Assembly: GCA_009781725.1 (NCBI GenBank)
Contig: WQVF01000036.1
Coordinates: 1-37,499, forward strand
Direction of reading: 5' to 3'
DNA length: 37,499 nt
Source: Defluviitaleaceae bacterium
Lineage (GTDB): Bacteria > Bacillota > Clostridia > Lachnospirales > WQUN01
The first letter of the stretch is position 1. Each line of letters starts with the position of its first letter. Made by a program: the position numbers and the translations under genes. The notes below the pieces were generated by a model. That model made no database searches, was not told the origin of the DNA, and was given only the letters and a program-made list of their open reading frames with translations. Shown here piece after piece: positions 32,052 to 37,499 of the stretch.

Positions 32052-32273
32052 ATGCTAGGAAATCTCAAAGAAAAAGCAGCATCAGCTCTGGGGAATGCAG
32101 CCCCGCTTGACATGATTCTCAATCTGTTAAGAGGATCTTCTGCCCCGCTGAAAGTAGGAGAAATCGCCGAACAAACCGGCCTGGACAAGACCATCGTAGA
32201 CAAGGCCATTAAAGCCCTTAAAAAGGACGGTAGAATCACTTCACCAGAGCGTTGCAAATACACAGTAGCATAA
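32052..32273 (+). CDS. Small winged-helix-like protein
   Basis: A 73-residue protein. Residues about 20-70 read as a compact winged helix-turn-helix: LLRGSSAPLKVGEIAEQTGL, then KTIVDKAIKALKKDGRI and a short wing CKYTVA. A short amphipathic helix precedes it. It could bind DNA, but no family name was recognised. It has a very strong SD (AAAGGAGG), follows dnaB by 12 bases and precedes the ThuA gene by nine. Confidence 0.75.
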   Translation: MLGNLKEKAASALGNAAPLDMILNLLRGSSAPLKVGEIAEQTGLDKTIVDKAIKALKKDGRITSPERCKYTVA

Positions 32274-32282
32274 GGAGCCGCC

Positions 32283-33008
32283 ATGAAAAAAATTAATGTA
32301 ACCGTGTGGGACGAGACCATTGGCGAGTTGGGCCCATACCCCAACGGAATATACCAGGCAATAGCAGATTTCCTGGCAGAATGCGGTCAATTCGGAAAGA
32401 TACGCACAGCCAACCAGCCTCAACCGGAGCATGGCCTTACCGAGGAAGTGTTGAACGATACCGATGTACTGGTATACTGGGCACATTGCTACCATGCCAC
32501 TGTTGAAGACGCAATAGTCGAAAGAATCCACAGGCGGGTTCTAAATGGAATGGGACTATTAGTGCTACACTCAGGCCATGCATCAAAAATATTTTCCAAG
32601 CTGGTAGGCACGGATACCCATATCCTGGGCTGGCGAGAAGACGGGGAAGTGGAACGAGTCTGGAAAATCGAGCGCAATCATCCTATCACCGCAGGACTGC
32701 CAGATTACTTCGATATTCCTCAATCTGAAATGTACGGGGAGCCATTCGGCATCCCTGCCCCGGACGAACTGCTGTTTATCAGCTGGCATCAAGGAGGGGA
32801 GGTCATCCGCAGCGGTTGTACATTTAAGCGAGGTAACGGTAAAATATTCTACTTTGCACCAGGCCATGAGACTTTTCCGATTTACTATATGCCGGAAATC
32901 CAGCAGGTAATTATCAATGCTGCAAAATGGGCCGCACCCCTGGGAGATACGCCTATTAAGACAATGCATGTGACAGAATCACCGGAGGCCTTGCGGACAA
33001 AGAAGTAA
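32283..33008 (+). CDS. ThuA domain protein
   Basis: A 241-residue ThuA-like protein with a class I glutamine amidotransferase-like fold: VTVWDETIGELGPYPNGI, DVLVYWAHCYH, GMGLLVLHSGHASKIF, WREDGEVERVWKIE and FYFAPGHETFPIYY. ThuA was linked to trehalose use in rhizobia, but the biochemical role of the group is poorly defined. The SD AAGGAG is six bases upstream. It is the last gene in the rplI-dnaB run. Confidence 0.85.
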   Translation: MKKINVTVWDETIGELGPYPNGIYQAIADFLAECGQFGKIRTANQPQPEHGLTEEVLNDTDVLVYWAHCYHATVEDAIVERIHRRVLNGMGLLVLHSGHASKIFSKLVGTDTHILGWREDGEVERVWKIERNHPITAGLPDYFDIPQSEMYGEPFGIPAPDELLFISWHQGGEVIRSGCTFKRGNGKIFYFAPGHETFPIYYMPEIQQVIINAAKWAAPLGDTPIKTMHVTESPEALRTKK

Positions 33009-33098
33009 AACCTATTGTTTGAGTAAAAAAACGAAGGCATAAAGGGGGTTTTTACTGCGGCTTTGATACAAAGGTATGTCAAAGTCCTCGTAAAAACC

Positions 33099-33244
33099 GG
33101 GCTGTCACGTTAAGAATGCAGTAATTTCAAAGCTCGTCATCCCGGATTTATTCCGGGATCCCATAACCACTGTCGAAAGACTAAGGGGATCCCGGGGCAA
33201 GCCCGGGATGACGGGCTTTTCATTACGTCTTAACGTGACAGCCC
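33099..33244. mobile_element. MITE-like element with a class B repeat between terminal inverted repeats
   Basis: The ends GGGCTGTCACGTTAAGA (33099-33115) and TCTTAACGTGACAGCCC (to 33244) are perfect complements over 17 bases and match the terminal repeats at 1-126 and 20121-20288. Inside, 33135-33212 is a class B palindrome (TCATCCCGGATTTATTCCGG ... AAGCCCGGGATGA). CTTTGATACAA occurs directly outside each end (33061-33071 and 33259-33269). No transposase. It fills most of the gap 33009-33269. Confidence 0.65.
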
Positions 33245-33269
33245 CGTGTTGACTACGACTTTGATACAA

Positions 33270-33983
33270 TCACAGAATGCTAGAAAACGCTGAAAGTGTC
33301 TTTTTTCGTTCTCGCCAATCCGGCATTAGTGTTGAAAGCAAGTCATAGAACATTTTTGAATGATTAGGGTGTAAAAAGTGGATAAACTCATGCATTACAA
33401 CATATTCAATGCAATTTCTTGGTGTCTCAATCAAGCGTTTGTTAAGTGTAATTATTCCACGTTTCGGCTGGCAACTTCCCCAACGCGAAATCATTTCGCG
33501 AACGGTTAACTTAGGTTCAGCCACACCATACTTGCGGAAAATGGGATAGATTTCGTTAATTATTGCAGGAAACAACTCACGGCATTGTTTGTCATACCAT
33601 TTGCTTACCAGTTTGCGTTTCATTTCAATATCACCTTTATCTGTAGTTGAGAGATAAAGATAAACACCATCGGTTGCAATATCATTTTTGCCATGAGAAA
33701 CCGTGAGCCTTAATTCCTTTCCAATGTAACGATAACTTTCCCCGGAACAATATGAACGAATGCCCTCTGTATACTTACGGAGTTCTTCATACTTATCCAG
33801 TGCGACAAGTATAAAGCCCGCTTTTTTTTCGAGGAATCCTGTAATTGCACTTAGGGGGATTTTATCATTTGCTGACACATAAACCGACCCATCTGAACGT
33901 ACACGCAAGTTAATATTTTTGACATTTTTTCGTACCAACTCGTATGAAATTTCCCGACCTTTCAAATGTGTGGACTCATTCAT
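33270..33983 (-). CDS. YgjP-like M48-family metallopeptidase (second copy, restriction-linked type)
   Basis: A 237-residue zinc peptidase. It has MISRWGSCQPKRGIITLNKRL and the active-site HEFIHFLHPNHSKMF. It differs clearly from the copy at 15087. Genes of this type are often found just downstream of hsdR in type I restriction loci. That is the case here: its ATG overlaps the stop of the hsdR remnant as ATGA. Its role in restriction systems is unknown. Its stop lies at the edge of the direct repeat flanking the neighbouring MITE-like element. Confidence 0.88.
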   Translation of the reverse strand: MNESTHLKGREISYELVRKNVKNINLRVRSDGSVYVSANDKIPLSAITGFLEKKAGFILVALDKYEELRKYTEGIRSYCSGESYRYIGKELRLTVSHGKNDIATDGVYLYLSTTDKGDIEMKRKLVSKWYDKQCRELFPAIINEIYPIFRKYGVAEPKLTVREMISRWGSCQPKRGIITLNKRLIETPRNCIEYVVMHEFIHFLHPNHSKMFYDLLSTLMPDWRERKKTLSAFSSIL

Positions 33984-34330
33984 TTAAACCTCCGCAGTGC
34001 TACGGTTTTTATACTTTCAATGATTTTGTCAATAGCATCAAATCCAACAGAAAGGCCGTTATCTTGTTCGTATTTATAGAAAAGATCATCTATCTCTTGG
34101 GCGATTCTGTTGTGGATATCCGTATTGTTTTGCCAATCTACCGTGTTGTTACGTTCGATAATGTTAGTAATTTCAAGCGTTATATCTGTCACGGATTCAA
34201 TGTTTGTTGCAAGGTCAATTACATCATCAAGCACCGCAGAAATCACGCCGTAAAATGCTTGGGCATGTAGGCTTCTCTTTATCTTCTCTGGGTAGTTAAT
34301 TATTGTTAGTGCTTTGTTGGCTTGTCTACG
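33980..34330 (-). pseudogene. hsdR: C-terminal remnant of type I restriction endonuclease subunit R
   Basis: About 116 codons read in one frame from the stop at 34331-34333 to the metallopeptidase start: SLHAQAFYGVISAVLDDVID, NTVDWQNNTDIHNRIAQEID and IDKIIESIKTVALRRF. This resembles the helical C-terminus of HsdR (about 1000 residues when intact). The helicase and nuclease domains, and hsdM and hsdS, are missing from the window. A GTG at 34244-34246 could start an 88-residue protein, but a functional product is unlikely. The 34334-34419 gap shows nothing further. Confidence 0.75.
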
Positions 34331-34419
34331 CTAGGCTGCTATCCAATCGTAACGGCCTTGTTGTATTAATATAGCGATGAATGAAGAAAGTCATGTAATT
34401 ACTGTGAACCTGTGGTTGT

Positions 34420-35103
34420 TTACCATCCAAAAATAATATTGCGTATGTTACTCTTAGTGATTTCATGCGATGGAAGCCACACTTTTTCATCACGACAACC
34501 AAATACATACTCAAATTCATCCTCGGTAACAGGCTGTGCATTTATGCGTAATGAGTCAGCCATTTCTACAACATCGGCATTCATAACATTTGAAAGTGTA
34601 AACCCGGAAAGCACCAACATATCATAGCGAATAACATGACCAGCAGATTGCATCTGTATAATCCCAGAACCGCCGCCTGGAGGTATCAGCATCCCCCCGT
34701 ATGTCTCGCCGGATATGCCAGTTTTGAGCCGGACGATGCCGCCATCTGCAAAGCTATAAACGGCACGATGGTCTATATACCTGCTGTTGTCAAAGGTAAG
34801 TATCAAAAACAGCTCTGGTATGCCATCCTGGTCTATGTCATGTAGCATAAACCGCCATTCTGCGGCTCTGGGGTATGCCTCGTCAACTGGTAACTGTGCA
34901 TAGTAGTAGAGTTTATAAGAAAATGCTTCTTGCCAAGAAATAGCTTCTGCTGATATATCTTGGGTATAACCTTGATTCGTATCAGCCTCATATACAAATA
35001 CTCGTTCTTCTGTTAAAGAGCTTGCTCCTTGAATATCATAACAAGCGGATAAACCAATCAACGTGACTGCCATTAGGCATAAAATAAAGAGATACTTTTT
35101 CAT
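34420..35103 (-). CDS. Lipoprotein of unknown function with an acidic DxDxDG-like motif
   Basis: A 227-residue predicted lipoprotein: MKKYLFILCLMAVTLIGLSAC has a short signal and lipobox ending at C21. The mature part holds FMLHDIDQDGIPELFLIL, a calcium-binding-like loop seen in many secreted clostridial proteins, and a C-terminal region without recognised domains. ATG 35103 follows TTGGAGGAG. It lies downstream of a large surface protein on the same strand but is separated from it by a palindrome. Confidence 0.78.
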   Translation of the reverse strand: MKKYLFILCLMAVTLIGLSACYDIQGASSLTEERVFVYEADTNQGYTQDISAEAISWQEAFSYKLYYYAQLPVDEAYPRAAEWRFMLHDIDQDGIPELFLILTFDNSRYIDHRAVYSFADGGIVRLKTGISGETYGGMLIPPGGGSGIIQMQSAGHVIRYDMLVLSGFTLSNVMNADVVEMADSLRINAQPVTEDEFEYVFGCRDEKVWLPSHEITKSNIRNIIFGW

Positions 35104-35120
35104 AAACTCCTCCAAATTAC

Positions 35121-35216
35121 CAACCCCGGGCAATGCTTCGCTATACCCATGCTATAGCGGCGGGCAGTTAGGGCCGCTTTAACATTGGATGCAGGGCGGC
35201 ATTGTGCCGGGGTTGA
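35121..35216. repeat. 96-bp palindromic element between surface-protein genes
   Basis: Outer arms CAACCCCGGGCAATGC (35121-35136) and GCATTGTGCCGGGGTTG (ending at about 35215) are imperfect inverted repeats. An inner stem CGCTATA-CCCATG-CTATAGCG type lies at about 35140-35159. It sits between the beta-helix terminator-like stem and the SD of the lipoprotein gene. No second copy was seen. Confidence 0.6.
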
Positions 35217-35224
35217 GTTGTTAA

Positions 35225-35244
35225 GGCGGTTATTTAAAACCGCC
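35225..35244 (-). terminator. Stem-loop after the beta-helix protein gene
   Basis: Read on the minus strand, GGCGGTT-TTAAAT-AACCGCC with short AT flanks, starting 10 bases after the stop. The T-tract is weak, so termination may be partial. Confidence 0.5.
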
Positions 35245-35253
35245 CTAATTCCA

Positions 35254-37499
35254 TTAATACAGCTTTTTGAAACTATATACCTTACCGTTTTTGGTAAAGC
35301 CGTCATAGGACTTTACCTGGTACTTCTTATATAGAATGAATGCTGACGCTACCGTCAACAACATAGTGCCAAGAATAATAAACATCAACGTACCTGTACC
35401 GCCTGCTAGTGGCAATTCAAACCCTCTACCTATGAAGTTAATATCATAGTTATTTATCGGGTGGGTATCTGTGCTTAAAGAACTCCACACAGTATCGGGC
35501 ATAACATCCAGGGCATTTGAGGGCGAAACCTCCCTGTGACCAGCCCTGTTGTTGCTAAAGTTGACACGGTACAGCGCAAGATTTGTAAAAGCAATATTAG
35601 TACCAGAGACACGGGTTAGAGGATCGGCATACTCGGCAGCCATGGTAAAGATACCGCCGCCCCTTTGGGTTACTGTGTTGTGGGTGATGTGGAGATTATT
35701 TGCCCCAGCTTCCATAGTCATATGAGACGTATCAGCGGATGCATTATCATATACCCATGCAACCCACACACCGCCGCCCCATGTTGCTGTGTTACGGGTG
35801 ATGGTTTTATTGGCTGTTTCCCGCAAGTTAAAGTTCGCGTTATCCAACACAAGCACCCCACCGCCGCCAAACACAGCATCGTTGTTGCCTATGGTCCCAG
35901 CGTACATATTAAAGTTGGAGTTTGTACCAACAACATGCACACCGCCACCGCCGTTTATATTGGGCCATGTCCCGGCTGTTCCTGTTGCGCTATTTCCGCT
36001 AATTGTACCGCTGGTTGGGTCATTGTTTACATCTGTACCAACACGCATTTCAAACAACGCGCCACCGGCCACATGTACACCACCGCCGTTTATTGCTGTG
36101 TTACCTTCATCATCGTCTGCGTTGCTGCCTATTATCCCGGCGTACATCAAGAAGGTAGAGGGTGGGCTATTAGAAAATGGAAGCGACGAAAACACATACA
36201 CGCCGCCGCCGCTTGCAAGGGCTGTATTATTGCGGATTGTCCCGTTGGTCATGGTAAATATGCCGGATGGGTAATTGGTGCTAACGCCATCCACAGTTAC
36301 CCCGAAGCCAGACATGGCTACCCCGCCGCCGTTTTCGCCTGTATTATCCTGGATGTAGCCGCTGATCATATTAAATATGCTGTCTTGATGGCGCACAACA
36401 ACGCCGCCGCCATCCCTGTTGCCTATGGTGCTGTTTGCCTCGTTGTTTCTTATTACAGCGTTGTCTGACATAGTAAAAGTAGAGCCATGCCATACCGCTA
36501 CACCGCCGCCGCCAAGCAAAACCGTACTTGCTACGGCGTAAAAGCCTGTTGTGGTTGGGGTGTTAATAATATTTCCGCTAATCTCTGCGCTGCCAGACAT
36601 GGTGAAGTTGGAGTCATTGGTAATATGCACACCGCCGCCTTCGCCGCTTATTGATAGTATCGCAAGGGGGCTATGGGCTGTGCTAGTACCTTCACGGCTG
36701 GTTATGATACGGTTATTGCGGATTATTGCGTCACCGCTCATGTTAAATGTAGAGTCGTTTACATACACCCCGCCGCCATGGGCTGTGCGCCCTCTAGTGT
36801 ATAGGTTGCCTGGAGGATTGGGGCCAGCATGGAAATGAGAAAGGGTATTGGCTTCGCTGTTTTCTATTATTGCGTTGCCTGTCATGGTAAAGTTTGCACC
36901 GTTTACGGCTTGTACTGCGCCGCCGCTGCCGGGTATGTCTTGGTTTATAGACCAGAAACTTACGTTACGGCTGTTGGTTATGCGGCTGCCTGTGCTCATT
37001 GTTAAGGCCCCGCCGTATACCCGTATGCCGCCCCGCCTTGCGGTGGGTTGGGCTGATTGGGCGGAGACATTGCCGTCTAGGGTTAGATTGCCAGTGCCAG
37101 TGCCGCCTAAAGTGAAGCTGATGCCTGTAGGCACAACAAAATGCCGCCCCAAATCACGGTTGAATGCGTTGTTTACGGTTACTTCCCAAGGTGCGCCGGG
37201 GGCGGTGTTTATTGCGTGGCTGCCATAGAAAGGCATACGCAAGTAAATATTTGCGCCGTCTGCTGCACGTACTGTTACCGGGCGGGTAATGTTTATGCGG
37301 TGTAGGTTGTATGGGTCTGTTGGGAAACCGACCGCAAAGGGGATTGGTACTGTGGTAATTGTCCGTCCTGCATACCCACCGGGGGCTGGGTCTGTTACTA
37401 CTAGGTGGAAGGTGGCGTTTGGGATGTCGTGGTAGACTAAGGAGAAGGGCATGTTGAGTGCGGTTGCTTGGTGGAATATTAATGTTGATAGGGGTGGTA
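35254..37499 (-). CDS. Surface protein with right-handed beta-helix repeats and LPXTG-like anchor (5' end beyond window)
   Basis: At least 748 residues; the frame is open to the window edge, so the true start is outside. It is built of repeats of the form GGGVHV-x-GGxFxMxxGTIxxN, the pattern of parallel beta-helix proteins related to polymorphic membrane and adhesin passenger domains. Near the C-terminus is LPLAGG, then a hydrophobic helix (LMFIILGTMLLTVASAFILY) and KK, a sorting-signal layout for sortase. A tail of about 20 residues after KK (YQVKSYDGFTKNGKVYSFK...) is longer than usual. Function is probably attachment or structural; no ligand is shown. Confidence 0.82.
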   Translation of the reverse strand, partial: PPLSTLIFHQATALNMPFSLVYHDIPNATFHLVVTDPAPGGYAGRTITTVPIPFAVGFPTDPYNLHRINITRPVTVRAADGANIYLRMPFYGSHAINTAPGAPWEVTVNNAFNRDLGRHFVVPTGISFTLGGTGTGNLTLDGNVSAQSAQPTARRGGIRVYGGALTMSTGSRITNSRNVSFWSINQDIPGSGGAVQAVNGANFTMTGNAIIENSEANTLSHFHAGPNPPGNLYTRGRTAHGGGVYVNDSTFNMSGDAIIRNNRIITSREGTSTAHSPLAILSISGEGGGVHITNDSNFTMSGSAEISGNIINTPTTTGFYAVASTVLLGGGGVAVWHGSTFTMSDNAVIRNNEANSTIGNRDGGGVVVRHQDSIFNMISGYIQDNTGENGGGVAMSGFGVTVDGVSTNYPSGIFTMTNGTIRNNTALASGGGVYVFSSLPFSNSPPSTFLMYAGIIGSNADDDEGNTAINGGGVHVAGGALFEMRVGTDVNNDPTSGTISGNSATGTAGTWPNINGGGGVHVVGTNSNFNMYAGTIGNNDAVFGGGGVLVLDNANFNLRETANKTITRNTATWGGGVWVAWVYDNASADTSHMTMEAGANNLHITHNTVTQRGGGIFTMAAEYADPLTRVSGTNIAFTNLALYRVNFSNNRAGHREVSPSNALDVMPDTVWSSLSTDTHPINNYDINFIGRGFELPLAGGTGTLMFIILGTMLLTVASAFILYKKYQVKSYDGFTKNGKVYSFKKLY

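Noticed and set aside
34326-34541. 71-residue minus-strand frame between the hsdR remnant and the lipoprotein
   Set aside because: It mostly overlaps the lipoprotein gene in another frame and has no SD or recognisable motif.
35665-36468. Long open frames on the plus strand across the surface-protein gene
   Set aside because: They are antisense to the repetitive Gly/Asn/Thr codons of the beta-helix gene, have low-complexity translations, and lack SD sequences.

Overview
The window looks like a chromosomal segment of a Gram-positive anaerobe of the Bacillota, probably class Clostridia and host-associated. The clues are the rplI-dnaB pair, near-universal strong Shine-Dalgarno (SD) sequences, many GTG/TTG starts, lipoprotein signals without outer-membrane genes, an EFR1-type ferredoxin, DUF445, YlxP, a PocR-AraC regulator and an LPXTG-like sorting signal. 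No rRNA, tRNA, CRISPR array, prophage or transposase gene was found. Gene density is high, and every gap over 150 bases between genes contains a palindrome, repeat or promoter-like signal.

Layout. (1) 1-3139, minus strand: a cupin sugar-isomerase-like protein and a GH4 alpha-glycosidase that overlaps a CopZ-like heavy-metal protein. (2) 3227-9833, plus strand: a tight run of kinase-like protein, a Nudix-Nudix-SDR fusion, a pyrophosphatase-like protein, a HAD phosphatase, a MagIII-like DNA glycosylase, a WYL regulator, a PNPOx-like protein and an AlkZ-related protein. Several have housecleaning or base-damage roles. (3) 9828-17185, minus strand: YlxP, nitroreductase, acetyltransferases, YaiI, DUF1905, ArsC/Spx-like, metallo-beta-lactamase fold, EFR1, SfsA, a YgjP metallopeptidase, a decayed tag gene and an AAC(6')-like acetyltransferase, many overlapping by a few bases. 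(4) 17442-21274: PfkB kinase, TraX, RsmA and DUF445. (5) 21402-29979: carbohydrate genes (rhaA, rhaB, a lipoprotein, GH130, galK), an S1-domain protein and a PocR-AraC regulator. (6) 30237-33008: rplI, dnaB, a small winged-helix protein and ThuA. (7) 33270-37499, minus strand: a metallopeptidase left beside a truncated type I restriction gene, a lipoprotein and the end of a large beta-helix surface protein.

The most distinctive content is the non-coding structure. Two copies of one ~67-bp hairpin (4981-5047, 10105-10171) sit in the same orientation just before start codons, with the SD in the 3' arm and its complement in the 5' arm. One copy is translated and joins two genes into one reading frame. 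A third, unrelated hairpin before rplI has the same SD/anti-SD logic. A fourth palindrome (28509-28560) shares the inner core and supplies the end of a coding region. Two dispersed repeat classes occur three times each, and some copies lie inside elements with a shared terminal inverted repeat close to GGGCTGTCTYGTTAAGCA. Other notable points are a probable AUC start for rsmA and gene remnants of tag and hsdR.
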